This document shows, one piece after another, positions 37,890 to 46,575 of a stretch of DNA of 64,000 bases. The position numbers and the translations under genes are program-made. Location: contig NZ_JAAOYX010000003.1 of the NCBI RefSeq assembly GCF_011759605.1, positions 236,107 through 300,106 on the forward strand, in the 5' to 3' direction. The notes beneath the pieces were generated by a model, which was not told the origin of the DNA, did not search any database, and worked only from the letters and a program-made list of their open reading frames with translations. Positions within the stretch are counted from its first letter, which is position 1, and each line of letters opens with the position of its first letter. The stretch is from Luteibacter sp. SG786. GTDB taxonomy: Bacteria > Pseudomonadota > Gammaproteobacteria > Xanthomonadales > Rhodanobacteraceae.

Positions 37890-39197
37890 TCAGCCGGCGG
37901 CGGCAGTAAGCGATTCCTGAAGCTTCTTCGTCTGCTCGGGGAAGGCCTTGCCTTCCGCGGCGACGGTCTCCGCGACGCGCTGGCGCGCCTCGTCGTCACG
38001 GTGCAGGGCGCGGAGCGCCTTCACCTGGAAGGAGGCGACGGTGATGCGGTTCGCCCCGTAGGCCTTCTTCGCGGCTGCGTCCAGATAAGGAAGCCCTTCG
38101 GCCGGCTTGCCGTTCTCGACGAGCCGGCGACCGTAGCGGTAGTTGTACACGTAGTCTTCGGGGTAGGCGGCGATCAGTTGCTTCTCCAGCGTGTCCAGTT
38201 CCTCGCCGGCCTTCGCACGCACCAGATAGACGCGGAGGTTATCCGCGAGGTTGCGGTCGCTGCGCAGGTCGCCGTGCAACTTCTCGCGGCTGAGGTCGAT
38301 GGCCTTGCGCAAGACCGCCTGCTCCCCTTCGTGGTCGCCCAGAGCGGCGTCCAGATCGGCCGCCGTGAGCACGGCGCTGCGCTGGTCGGCGCAGGCGGGC
38401 GATGCGGTGAATACCTGTGTGTCGAGGTACTGCTTATACGGCGCTTCCTGCGGCGCCAGGAGGCGGCGACGCTCGTCGGCTTGCAGCGACTCGCTCGCGC
38501 CGATCAGGTCGTCGAGGACATAAGGGCGATCGCAGCCGATCTTGCCGGCGAGCACGCGGGTCGAGGCGTCGACGATTCCCTTGTCGTCTTTCCTGTCCTT
38601 CGCCTGCAGCAGGAGGAGCCGCTGCTTCGCAAGCGCGACGCGCTTGTCCTTGTCCGATACGTTGCGGACCATGGCCGGCAGGGAGTCGAACCACGCCATG
38701 CCTTCCGTGCCCTGGTAACGGAGCTGGTAGGTATCGAGCACATCGGCCACGGCCGCCATGGAGCCCTTGGCTGCGTCGGCTTTCTGCTTCGACAGCCGCG
38801 CATCGCCGGACAGGATGCCCGCGACCTCGGTGTAGAAGGTGGCTCGCGGCCGTTCCGCGAGGATGCGGCCGAGTTCTTCGCCATCGGGGCCAATGAGCAC
38901 ATAGGTGGGAAGGAAATGGACATTCAGTTTCTGCATCCATGCCTTGTCGGCAGGCTTGTCCGCATCGGCTTCGTAGAACACGACCTTGGTATTGAGGTCG
39001 TTCCACTCCTTGCCGTTGAGCACGTGGCTTGCCATGAAATAGCAGGAGTAACACCAGACCGCCTGGAAATCGACCATCACCGGCTTCTGCTCGCGCTTGC
39101 CCTGGGCAAGCGCTTCGTCGAGCGTGGCGGGACCCGGGTGCGCGGCCTGGGCCGCGGCAACGAAGGTGAAGAGCAGGGCGGCGAGCAGTCGCTTCAT
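37890..39197 (-). CDS. Exported thioredoxin-family protein with WCYSC active site
   Basis: 435 residues from the ATG that gives a clean signal peptide (hydrophobic 4-18, cleavage AQA|AH). The N-terminal thioredoxin domain (about 25-140) has WCYSC (48-52) in place of WCGPC and a cis-Pro-like LPTYVLIGPDG. The remaining 290 residues are helical, with repeats resembling TPRs (YRYGRRLVENGKPAEGLPYL). Closest in type to DUF255/thioredoxin_7 or DsbD-gamma-like domains. Likely periplasmic thiol-disulfide role, for instance in cytochrome or secreted-protein maturation; the partner is unknown. Confidence 0.85.
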   Translation of the reverse strand: MKRLLAALLFTFVAAAQAAHPGPATLDEALAQGKREQKPVMVDFQAVWCYSCYFMASHVLNGKEWNDLNTKVVFYEADADKPADKAWMQKLNVHFLPTYVLIGPDGEELGRILAERPRATFYTEVAGILSGDARLSKQKADAAKGSMAAVADVLDTYQLRYQGTEGMAWFDSLPAMVRNVSDKDKRVALAKQRLLLLQAKDRKDDKGIVDASTRVLAGKIGCDRPYVLDDLIGASESLQADERRRLLAPQEAPYKQYLDTQVFTASPACADQRSAVLTAADLDAALGDHEGEQAVLRKAIDLSREKLHGDLRSDRNLADNLRVYLVRAKAGEELDTLEKQLIAAYPEDYVYNYRYGRRLVENGKPAEGLPYLDAAAKKAYGANRITVASFQVKALRALHRDDEARQRVAETVAAEGKAFPEQTKKLQESLTAAAG

Positions 39198-39258
39198 GGT
39201 GGCTTCATCCCCTTTGGAGGTATAGACGTCCACCTAATAGCACGCTTTTGGGCTCGTG

Positions 39259-40518
39259 TCAGACCGTACCGCTGGCGCCCTCGACTGGCTCAGGGTCCGA
39301 AACCAGCCCCTGGCGGCGACGCAGGGACGGAAACCACCACATCCAGAGCCCCACCACCACGAGGGTGCCGATGCCCCCGATCAGGGTCGCGTTGACCGCA
39401 CCCATGGCCGCGGCGAGCAGGCCCGACTCGAATTCGCCGAGCTGGTTGGATGTGTTGATGAAGATGGCGTTGACCGCACTTACGCGTCCTCGCATGTCGT
39501 CGGGCGTTTCCAGTTGCACCAGGGCGCCGCGGATCACCATGCTCACCATGTCGAACGCACCGAGCGCGAACAGCGCGACGACGGAGAGCCACAACACGTT
39601 GGACAGGGCAAACACCAGCGTCGCCACACCGAACCCCGCCACGGAGGCGAACATGATCGGGCCGACGCGTCGCTCGAGCGAATGCCGCGAAAGCCACAGC
39701 GACATCAGCAGGGCGCCCACGGCCGGCGCGGCGCGCAGCACGCCCAGACCCCACGGACCGGTATGGAGGATATCTTTCGCGAAGATCGGCAACAGCGCGG
39801 TGGCGCCGCCGAGCAGCACGGCGAACAGGTCGAGGGAGATCACCCCTAACACCGCCGGGCGGTGGCGAATGAAGTGGATACCGGCGAACAGGGTCTTGAG
39901 CGTGGCGGGTTCCCGGCGCGGTGGCAGGTGGTCGTACGCGAGCCGCGTCATCAGCACGAGGGCGACGAGGTACAGCAGGGCGGACACACCGTATACAGTC
40001 GCCGGGCCGGCCACATAGAGAATGCCGCCGAGCGCCGGGCCGGCGATCATGGCGGCCTGGCCTGCCGCGGCGTTGGCCGCCATCGCGCGCGGCAGCACGT
40101 GCATCGGCACCAGGGCGGGAAGCATGGATTGCAACGCAGGAAACTCGAACGTCTTCGCCAGGCTGACGACGAAGACGAGCGCCAGGATGCCGGTTTCGGT
40201 CAGGTGGCCGGAGAGGCTGAAGCCAGCGAGGAGCGTGATGGCGATCCATTCGATCGCCTGGCAGATGGCCACGATGCGGCGGCGGTCGAACTGGTCGGCC
40301 ACGTGCCCCGCGGGCAATGCGAGCAACACCGACGGCACGAACTGCACGAGGCCGATGAGGCCAAGGTCGAGCGCGCGATGGGTGATCTCGTAGACCTGCC
40401 AGCCCACGGCCACCGACATCATCTGGAATCCGAAGCTGGACGCGTTCTTCGCGAACCAGAATTGCACGAAGGCACGGTAACTGAGCAGCGAAACGGTTTC
40501 CCGGGGAGAGGACGACAT
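39259..40518 (-). CDS. MFS transporter (MFS_3, EntS-like exporter group)
   Basis: 419 residues starting at an ATG with AAGGA six bases upstream; the open frame extends further 5' but into the divergent gene's promoter. About 11-12 hydrophobic segments are visible. FGFQMMSVAVGWQVYEIT and AGHVADQFDRRRI (a motif A variant between helices 2 and 3) are typical of MFS_3 exporters such as EntS. Substrate unknown. Confidence 0.9.
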   Translation of the reverse strand: MSSSPRETVSLLSYRAFVQFWFAKNASSFGFQMMSVAVGWQVYEITHRALDLGLIGLVQFVPSVLLALPAGHVADQFDRRRIVAICQAIEWIAITLLAGFSLSGHLTETGILALVFVVSLAKTFEFPALQSMLPALVPMHVLPRAMAANAAAGQAAMIAGPALGGILYVAGPATVYGVSALLYLVALVLMTRLAYDHLPPRREPATLKTLFAGIHFIRHRPAVLGVISLDLFAVLLGGATALLPIFAKDILHTGPWGLGVLRAAPAVGALLMSLWLSRHSLERRVGPIMFASVAGFGVATLVFALSNVLWLSVVALFALGAFDMVSMVIRGALVQLETPDDMRGRVSAVNAIFINTSNQLGEFESGLLAAAMGAVNATLIGGIGTLVVVGLWMWWFPSLRRRQGLVSDPEPVEGASGTV

Positions 40519-40624
40519 CGGCGATCCTTGAGGGGTTGCGCCGATTTTACGCCCCCCGGCGCCGTTTGATCGCGGCCGCGGTATCGGGGAAGCTAGGCGC
40601 TTTCCAGACGGGGTCCGCAAGATC

Positions 40625-41332
40625 ATGCGCCGTATCGCCTCACTCATCGCCTTCGCCGCACTCTTCGCCGGCTGCTCGTCGCCGCAGGACCAGCAGGCCG
40701 CGCAGACTCCCCCGCCGGACAACAGCGCCCAGGAAGCAGCGAAGAAGCTCGAGACCTATCAGCAGCTGCTGAAGCTGCACAATGACGGCCCGGCGGTGCA
40801 GTTGGGCCACGAGATCGTCGACAAATATCCCGAGACGCCCGCGGCCGCGGAGGTGAAGAAGACGCTGGGCGATCTCGAAACGTCGTACAAGGCCGCGAGT
40901 GAGAAAGCCCGCCTGGCGGCTCTGTGGCTTTACCAGACCTCGCCGATGCAGGGCGGCACGCAAAGCACGGCCACCATCCAGTCGAGCCGGCCCACCGGCG
41001 AGCAGACGGTTCGCCTGATCCTGCGCCGGCACACGGCGTGGGGCCAGAGCGTGTTCCTCTATGCCACCACGGGCAAGGGCTTCGTCTGCAAGGGCGATTG
41101 CTCGCTGAAGGCCAATTTCGACGGCAAGGCGAAGATCATCAAGGCGTTCCGGCCGCCCACGGGCGAACCGGCCCTGCTGTTCCGCAACGACGCCCAGTTC
41201 CTGAAGGACCTTGCGAAGACGAAGCGGCTGACCATCGACGTGGTGACCGTCAGCCGCGGGGAAACGACGCTCCTGTTCGAAACCGGCGGTTTCGATCCGG
41301 AGAAGTGGACACCGCTGCCGAAGAAGAAATGA
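40625..41332 (+). CDS. Lipoprotein of unknown function
   Basis: 235 residues. Signal peptide with lipobox LFAGC (Cys17), then a Gln/Pro/Ala-rich linker. A helical region (KLETYQQLLKLHNDGPAVQLGHEIVDKYPETPAAAEVKKTL) resembles a short TPR-like or bacterial-lipoprotein tether, followed by a beta-rich domain with one Cys pair (FVCKGDC). No named family is recognised. Divergent from the MFS gene. Confidence 0.8.
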   Translation: MRRIASLIAFAALFAGCSSPQDQQAAQTPPPDNSAQEAAKKLETYQQLLKLHNDGPAVQLGHEIVDKYPETPAAAEVKKTLGDLETSYKAASEKARLAALWLYQTSPMQGGTQSTATIQSSRPTGEQTVRLILRRHTAWGQSVFLYATTGKGFVCKGDCSLKANFDGKAKIIKAFRPPTGEPALLFRNDAQFLKDLAKTKRLTIDVVTVSRGETTLLFETGGFDPEKWTPLPKKK

Positions 41333-41365
41333 CGGCGAGGGCCCGGCTCGACGAGCCGGGGCGCC

Positions 41366-42187
41366 TCAGTGGAGGAACAGCTTCTCGGTGATGCGCGTCA
41401 GGGGCCACTCCAGCATGGAGTTCACCTTCGGCGGCAGGTCGAGCGGACGCAGCAGCATCTTCACCGTCATCTCGGCGGGGATGTGCCGCTTCAGCAGGCC
41501 CTCGGCACGCGAGGTGACGCGACGGAATTCCGCGTCGTCGTGTGCCTTGTCCGGATAGCGCACATTGAACACGTGGCGCAGCGCGATGTCGCTGTCTTCG
41601 TTCTTGATCTCGCGCAGGCGCTTCAGCAAGGTGCGGAACGTGCTGATCCGGCCGATGCCGTCGCGCTCGCGATAGACACGGAAATGCTGGTAGAAGTGCT
41701 TGTAGTGACGCACTTCGTCGCTCTTGATGTAGTTCGTGAGCTCGCGCAGCACCGGCTCGTCGGTCACGTCGTTCAATGCGCGATAGAGGCTGGCGGTGCC
41801 GGTTTCCACGACGCAGCGCGCCGCGAGTTCCAGGCCGCGGTTCGGTTCCAGTTCCTCGGACGTACAGACCGAGCCGTAATGGGCGAAGAAATTCTTGAAC
41901 CCGGTGTCCCAGTCGAACTCCGGCCACACGTGGCGAACGTAGGCGGCAAGCGCGCGGCCGTGCTGCAGTTCCTCGTGTTCCCAATGGTCACGGAGCCAGC
42001 CCTGCAACTCGTCGTCGCCGGCGAAGTGGTCCACGAGATTGTGCGTGTACAGGTCGGAACCGCTTTCGACGAAGGACGAGCTGCACAGGAGCAGGAAGAG
42101 GTCTTCGTTGTCTCTGACCTTCGCGACATCGATGCGCGACAGGTCCAGTGTTTCGAGCGTCCATGGCAAGGTGGCGGCATAGCTCAC
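41366..42187 (-). CDS. Ferritin-like diiron protein
   Basis: 273 residues if it starts at GTG 42187 (MSYAATLPW); the open frame reaches 15 codons further with only a TTG. A four-helix diiron pattern is visible: Glu41, ExxH at 73-76 (EELQH), Glu128 and ExxH at 158-161 (EVRH). This is the ferritin-like/acyl-ACP-desaturase-type ligand set. The rest is helical and soluble. It may be an oxygenase, oxidase or iron-binding protein; the sequence does not decide. It lies next to a universal stress gene on the same strand. Confidence 0.75.
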   Translation of the reverse strand: MSYAATLPWTLETLDLSRIDVAKVRDNEDLFLLLCSSSFVESGSDLYTHNLVDHFAGDDELQGWLRDHWEHEELQHGRALAAYVRHVWPEFDWDTGFKNFFAHYGSVCTSEELEPNRGLELAARCVVETGTASLYRALNDVTDEPVLRELTNYIKSDEVRHYKHFYQHFRVYRERDGIGRISTFRTLLKRLREIKNEDSDIALRHVFNVRYPDKAHDDAEFRRVTSRAEGLLKRHIPAEMTVKMLLRPLDLPPKVNSMLEWPLTRITEKLFLH

Positions 42188-42259
42188 TGCTGGCGTTCCC
42201 CGGTCTCTTTGTAATGTGGCCCGCACGGGCAATGGCAGGATTGTGACAAAGGCGAGCCT

Positions 42260-42673
42260 TCAGCGCACCACGGTGACCGGAACGTGGGCCTTGGCGAGCA
42301 CATCCGTGGAGGTGGAGCCCACCAGCCAGCGGGCCAGGGCGCCCCGTTCGGTATGGCCGATGACGATGTGGTCGACCCCGTGCCGGGCCACGTACGAGAG
42401 CAGGGCGTCGCCGGGGCTGCCGTGGACCACGTCGATCTCGACAGGCACCCGTGAACCCGGGTTCAGCCCGGCGACCTCGTCGCGCAGGGCCGTCAGCCGT
42501 TCCTCGCCGTTGTCGGTCATCATCAGCGCGGACGTATCGGCGCCGTTTTCGATCTGGAGCACGGAAACGACATGTACGCGGGCACCGGCGCAGGCCGCCA
42601 GTTCCAGGGCGAAAAGGCACGCCCGGCGAGCGGTTTCGGAGCCGTCGTAGCCGACCAGGATGTACTTTGGCAT
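42260..42673 (-). CDS. Universal stress protein (UspA family)
   Basis: 137 residues beginning MPKYILVGYDGSETARRA, a standard Usp start. The ATP-binding loop pattern is HIVIGHTERGALARWLVGSTS (a G-x2-G-x9-G variant with His-Thr), so nucleotide binding is likely but not assured. Ends VPVTVVR as in the family. 72 bases upstream of the ferritin-like gene on the same strand, so co-transcription under stress is possible. Confidence 0.93.
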   Translation of the reverse strand: MPKYILVGYDGSETARRACLFALELAACAGARVHVVSVLQIENGADTSALMMTDNGEERLTALRDEVAGLNPGSRVPVEIDVVHGSPGDALLSYVARHGVDHIVIGHTERGALARWLVGSTSTDVLAKAHVPVTVVR

Positions 42674-42865
42674 GGGGGGTGTCCTTGGCGGGATTGGGGG
42701 AAGCCTCATAGTAGGCCTGGCGTCCCATGCGGCGAAGCGGTTCACGGACCGTGCACCAACCCGCTCGCCGCCTGAACGGCCCCGATCTTGCTCCGGATTT
42801 CTTCACAATCGTGAGTGGAGAATCCGCCTCGCAGTTTCCTGCCACCTTTTCCACGGAGAACGAAC

Positions 42866-43321
42866 ATGATCAAGCGCATCACGGGTATGGCCGCCCTGGC
42901 CCTGGCGGCGGCAGGTTCCTTCGGCATCCAGCCGGCCCAGGCAGCCGAGGCCAGCACGAAGTGCCACATGACCTTCAGCACCACGGGTTGGGCGGCGATC
43001 TACAAGAAGGCGGACGGCCGCGGCCACGTGCGTTGCGACAACGGTCAGAGCGCCGACGTGATCATCCACGTCCGCGGCGGCGGCCTCACCGCCGGCAAGT
43101 TCAGCATCGAAGGCGGCAAGGGCGAGTTCACCAACGTCAAGGGCATCAGCGAGATCTATGGCGAGTACGCAAGCGCCGGTGCCAATGCGGGCGTGGTGAA
43201 GAGCGCCGAGAGCGCCGCCATGACCAAGGGCGAAGTCTCCCTGGCCGTTACCGGCACGGGTCGTGGCATCAACCTTGGCGTGGACGTGAGCAAGTTCGAA
43301 ATCGAGCGGCTCGGGAAGTAA
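42866..43321 (+). CDS. Exported protein of unknown function
   Basis: 151 residues from the ATG giving a signal peptide (MIKRITGMAALALAAAG, cleavage AQA|AE at 26). The mature part is beta-rich and Gly-rich: CHMTFSTTGWAAIYKKADGRG, a second Cys (VRCDNG) likely bonded to the first, then SEIYGEYASAGANAGVVKS and GEVSLAVTGTGRGINLGVD. Similar small exported proteins are common in Xanthomonadales; I know no function. A strong hairpin follows the stop codon. Confidence 0.8.
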   Translation: MIKRITGMAALALAAAGSFGIQPAQAAEASTKCHMTFSTTGWAAIYKKADGRGHVRCDNGQSADVIIHVRGGGLTAGKFSIEGGKGEFTNVKGISEIYGEYASAGANAGVVKSAESAAMTKGEVSLAVTGTGRGINLGVDVSKFEIERLGK

Positions 43322-43328
43322 TCCCGTT

Positions 43329-43351
43329 GGGGGCGCCCTTGTGGCGCCCCC
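43329..43351 (+). terminator. Hairpin terminator candidate
   Basis: Perfect 9-bp stem GGGGGCGCC / GGCGCCCCC with CTTGT loop, 7 bases after the stop of the exported protein gene. The following bases ACTTCTT are only weakly U-rich. Confidence 0.55.
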
Positions 43352-43439
43352 ACTTCTTGCGAATCTCACGGGCTGGCGCAACCCCGGGACGCCGCGAGTA
43401 CACTCACGGAATCCCATTCCCCATCCCGAGGTTCCATCC

Positions 43440-43967
43440 ATGCGCCGCCTCATCACCTTCCTTGCGTTGTGCATCGTCACCGCCGCCGCCTGGGCCGCCG
43501 CGCCCGTCGTGGGCGACAAGGCGCCCAATTTCCGCCTGCAGGACCAGAAGGGCGATTGGCACACGCTGGAAACCCACAAGGGCAAGTGGCTGGTTCTTTA
43601 TTTCTATCCCAAGGACTTCACGGCCGGCTGCACCACCGAGGTGTGCACCTACCGAGACGACACCGCCAAGCTGCACAAGGCCGGCGCGGTCGTCCTGGGC
43701 GTGAGCCTTGACGACGTCAAGTCGCACAAGGAATTCGCCGAGAAGTACCACGTGCCGTTCCCGCTGCTTTCCGACGCCGACAGTGCCGTGGCCGTGAAAT
43801 ACGACGTGCTCACCACGACGCCCACGGGGCAGAAGTACGCCCGCCGCGAGACCTTCCTCATCGACCCGGCCGGGAAGATCGTCAAGATCTACAAGGACGT
43901 GGACCCCGAGAAGAATTCGGGCCAGGTGCTGGCGGACCTCGCCGAGCTGAAGAAAGCGGGCGCCTGA
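43440..43967 (+). CDS. Exported peroxiredoxin (Bcp-like)
   Basis: 175 residues. A Sec signal peptide (hydrophobic 4-19, cleavage AWA|AA) precedes a Bcp/PrxQ-type domain: VGDKAPNFRLQDQKG, FYPKDFTAGCTTEVCTYRDD with peroxidatic Cys64 and a candidate resolving Cys69 five residues later, then VVLGVSLDDVKSH. It should reduce peroxides in the periplasm. Ordinary Bcp is cytoplasmic, so the signal peptide is notable. The next gene starts 2 bases after the stop. Confidence 0.9.
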   Translation: MRRLITFLALCIVTAAAWAAAPVVGDKAPNFRLQDQKGDWHTLETHKGKWLVLYFYPKDFTAGCTTEVCTYRDDTAKLHKAGAVVLGVSLDDVKSHKEFAEKYHVPFPLLSDADSAVAVKYDVLTTTPTGQKYARRETFLIDPAGKIVKIYKDVDPEKNSGQVLADLAELKKAGA

Positions 43968-43969
43968 TC

Positions 43970-44512
43970 GTGTTCGGTGCCGCCCGGGGCGTGAAGCGCC
44001 CGCGTCCTTTTGCGCCATGGCGCATCGTGGTGTGGCTCGTGATGCTGCTGGCTGCCGTCGGCCTGGTCATCAACACCTATGCCTCCGTGATCCTTGCCAA
44101 GGCGGTGGGCGCGGTGAGCGCGGAAGCCATTGCCGCCGGTGCCGGCGATCCGCGCGTGGGCATGATGTGGTCGCTGGCATACGCGCTGGCGGCCTTCGTC
44201 GTGGTGGCCGTCGCGTTGGGCACCCTGCGCTGGCGCGAGTGGGGAAGGAGGGCCATGCGCGCCGTCGCCCTCGTCCTGCTTGTCTGGTCGGCCTACACGG
44301 CCTGGGGAGCGTTCGACCAGTGGAGGCAACTCGGCGTGGTGCTCACCCAGCAGGGACTTCCCGCCGAACTGCTCGCCACGGGCGAGAGGCACCGAACCAT
44401 TCTTCTCGTGGGGCTCCTCCTCAAGGCGGTTTCGGTTCCCGTGCTCGGCTGGCTTTCCTGGGCACTTGGCACGGTGCGTGTACGACAGCAGTTCGGGTAT
44501 GTTCCGCTTTAG
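43970..44512 (+). CDS. Integral membrane protein of unknown function
   Basis: 180 residues from a GTG two bases after the peroxiredoxin stop, so translation is probably coupled. Four hydrophobic segments: about 18-42, 66-86, 95-113 and 143-165. The N-terminus is basic (RGVKRPRPFAPWR). No known domain is recognised. Linkage to a periplasmic peroxiredoxin is the only functional hint. Confidence 0.75.
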   Translation: MFGAARGVKRPRPFAPWRIVVWLVMLLAAVGLVINTYASVILAKAVGAVSAEAIAAGAGDPRVGMMWSLAYALAAFVVVAVALGTLRWREWGRRAMRAVALVLLVWSAYTAWGAFDQWRQLGVVLTQQGLPAELLATGERHRTILLVGLLLKAVSVPVLGWLSWALGTVRVRQQFGYVPL

Positions 44513-44582
44513 AGGCCCCGGCGGTTCAGCGGGCATTCGTTCGCATGCGGGTATCGAAGGGACTTTCCTTCGGCCTCCTGTC

Positions 44583-45335
44583 ATGCGCGCACGTTTCCCC
44601 GCTTTCGTCGTCCTTCTCTGCGTTGCCGGCGGTGCCGGCGCGCAAGACCTCGCGACCACCTGTCAGGTCGCCAGCACCTACGACCTTACCGTACGGCCGG
44701 ACGCACTGGTTTTCGAACGCGCGGACGTCGCGCCGCGAACCGTTCGCATGCACGATGGCGCGCTGGACACCGATGGCAGGCAGGTGTCCCTGCGGCCGGA
44801 CGAGCAGGACCGCGTGGCGCTTTTCGAGCGCCAGGTACGCAACCTGGTGCCCAAGGCGAAAGCCATCGCCAATGACGGCGTGGACCTCGCGGCGCGAGCT
44901 GTACGCGACGAGGCAGCGACGGCGGCACCCTCGGCCGTGTCGGACGGCGAACTCGACCGGGTGCTGAATGCCCGCGTGGCCGACATCAAACGCCGCATCG
45001 CGGCCAGTCAGAGCACGCGCGACTGGCAGGAAGACGCCATGCGGGCCTACGCCCAGGAAATCGTGGCCGATGTGGGGCCGATCCTCACCCAGGACGTGGG
45101 AGGGCAGGCCATGGAGCTGGCCATGAACGGCGATCTCCAGGGCGCGGCAGCGCTGCGCGACCGTGTCGCGAACGTGACCACGGGCGGCCAGGCGCGCGTG
45201 GTAGCTCGGGTGGAGGCGGCGCTCAAGCCGCGCATCCAGGCACTTTGTCCTTCCATCGGACAGCTTGTGGAGCTCCAGTCGGGGCTCCGCGACGCCGCAG
45301 GCAGGCCGTTGCTCCTCGTCGAGCGCGGAGGATGA
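44583..45335 (+). CDS. DUF2884 (YggN) family exported protein, copy 1
   Basis: 250 residues with a signal peptide (cleavage GAGA|QD at about 20). The DUF2884 features are present: an early Cys (TTCQVASTYDLTVRPDAL), VRMHDGALDTDGRQVSL, a helical middle region, and a late Cys in ALCPSIGQLVELQ. The two Cys could form a disulfide. The role of the family is unknown. A paralogue lies at 47327; the two share the whole domain plan, including HDGALxxDGxx. Confidence 0.85.
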   Translation: MRARFPAFVVLLCVAGGAGAQDLATTCQVASTYDLTVRPDALVFERADVAPRTVRMHDGALDTDGRQVSLRPDEQDRVALFERQVRNLVPKAKAIANDGVDLAARAVRDEAATAAPSAVSDGELDRVLNARVADIKRRIAASQSTRDWQEDAMRAYAQEIVADVGPILTQDVGGQAMELAMNGDLQGAAALRDRVANVTTGGQARVVARVEAALKPRIQALCPSIGQLVELQSGLRDAAGRPLLLVERGG

Positions 45336-45389
45336 CCCGCGGCTGACCGCCGGCCGCCGCATTTAAGGCAGGCTAAGTGGGGCAGGACT

Positions 45390-45836
45390 ATGGTCCGGCC
45401 CATGGAAAGCACTTCGAATCGCGTCGTCAACGGCCTGATCAAGCGCGTCATCGCGGACCGCGACCTGTACAAGCAGGCTGCGCGCGGCGTGCGGGAGCCA
45501 GGCCTCAAGGTGATCCTCGAAGAATCCGCCGATGCCCTCACCGCCATTGCCCGGGACCTGCAAGCACAGGTTTCCTCGAAGGGCGGCAGGCCCGCCACCG
45601 CCGCGGGGGCGATGAGTGGCGTCCGGCGCACGATGATCGAGGCCTCGGCGAAACTGTCCAGCGATCCTGACGTTACCTACATCCGTACGCTGGAACAGAT
45701 GGAACGCCGCCTGCTGGATGCCTTCGTGCGTCTGGAAGCGACTTCCGGCGATCGCGCCATGGTGGGGCGACACATCGCCCGTCTTCGCCTGTTGCACTTG
45801 GACATGACGAGTCTCGGCAGCGCTGCCGGACGTTGA
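45390..45836 (+). CDS. Four-helix-bundle protein (DUF2383-like)
   Basis: 148 residues; an ATG at 45402 would shorten it by four residues. Entirely helical by pattern: NRVVNGLIKRVIADRDLYKQAARGVREPGLK, then EESADALTAIARDLQAQV and a short GGRPAT turn, as in the DUF2383/PA2169-type ferritin-like four-helix proteins of stress regulons. It lacks the usual paired ExxH metal ligands in the stretches I can compare, so iron binding is doubtful. Confidence 0.7.
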   Translation: MVRPMESTSNRVVNGLIKRVIADRDLYKQAARGVREPGLKVILEESADALTAIARDLQAQVSSKGGRPATAAGAMSGVRRTMIEASAKLSSDPDVTYIRTLEQMERRLLDAFVRLEATSGDRAMVGRHIARLRLLHLDMTSLGSAAGR

Positions 45837-45860
45837 ATCCGCGTCGGTGCCGCGCCGACA

Positions 45861-46082
45861 TCATGCCGCGTTGCGAATTTCCTGCAGGGTTCGATACAGG
45901 TGCACGTCGGCCATCACGTGCACCGGGTGGGGCGACATGAGCGTCTCGCGGTCGGCGAAATAGTTGGCGAACGCGATGGCGTCGGCCGGGTCTTTCCGGA
46001 CAGCGAGTTGCATGCCTTCACGAAAGATGCCCCAGGCGTCGCCTACGTCTGCGATGTGATATTCGATGGTGTGCGGCAGCAT
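45861..46082 (-). CDS. Small hypothetical protein
   Basis: 73 residues from ATG 46082 (an in-frame ATG at 46139 gives 92). It begins MLPHTIEYHIADVGDAWGIF and ends TLQEIRNAA, with an alpha/beta pattern a little like DUF2188-type small proteins (strand with Trp, then a helix with ADAIAFANYFA). No Shine-Dalgarno is clear at either start. Convergent with the four-helix-bundle gene. Confidence 0.55.
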   Translation of the reverse strand: MLPHTIEYHIADVGDAWGIFREGMQLAVRKDPADAIAFANYFADRETLMSPHPVHVMADVHLYRTLQEIRNAA

Positions 46083-46575
46083 GACGGATGCCCCAAGAGC
46101 GCCGTACACAGCGCGTTGCACACAGGATGGACCGCGCATGGGTACCGAGAGAATAAGACAAGTCTGAAAAATACGACTTGTTTTCTTGAGATGTTCCTGA
46201 GGTGGCTCGACTCGTCGGTGCCCGCAACGTCGTGTAGGGACAGCGCCTAGCGGTAGGCAGCAGTCGGCGCATGCGCTCCGTGCGCGTCATGAATACGTCT
46301 TCGTCGGCTAACGCTCGCGATATCGCGACGACATGCTGCTCCGATCGTGGTCGCGTGGCCTGCCAGGCCAGAGCGGCGCAAACACGCACCTAGGAAATCC
46401 CTTTCGGCGCACGACATCGCCTGTGCGAAACGGGAGCGAAGGAATGACCAATAATCTCAATAAGGTCATGGCGTTCCTTCGAACACGTGCGAACGTTTAC
46501 TGTAATCTCCGCGCCGTACGACGAGTAACACATCTCACGGATGGCGGCTGCACCTTGCCGCCGGCGAGGAAAGAC
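46083..46575. other. Long divergent intergenic region before the RcsB-like gene
   Basis: About 490 bases with no convincing gene, more AT-rich than its surroundings. It holds an inverted repeat ACAAGTC-N10-GACTTGT (46158-46181) followed by TTTCTT, which could be an operator or a weak terminator. The stretch 46441-46510 is AT-rich and is the likely regulator promoter. Confidence 0.45.

Noticed and set aside
45390-45836. Ferritin assignment for the four-helix protein
   Set aside because: No ExxH ligand pairs are visible, unlike the diiron protein at 41366.
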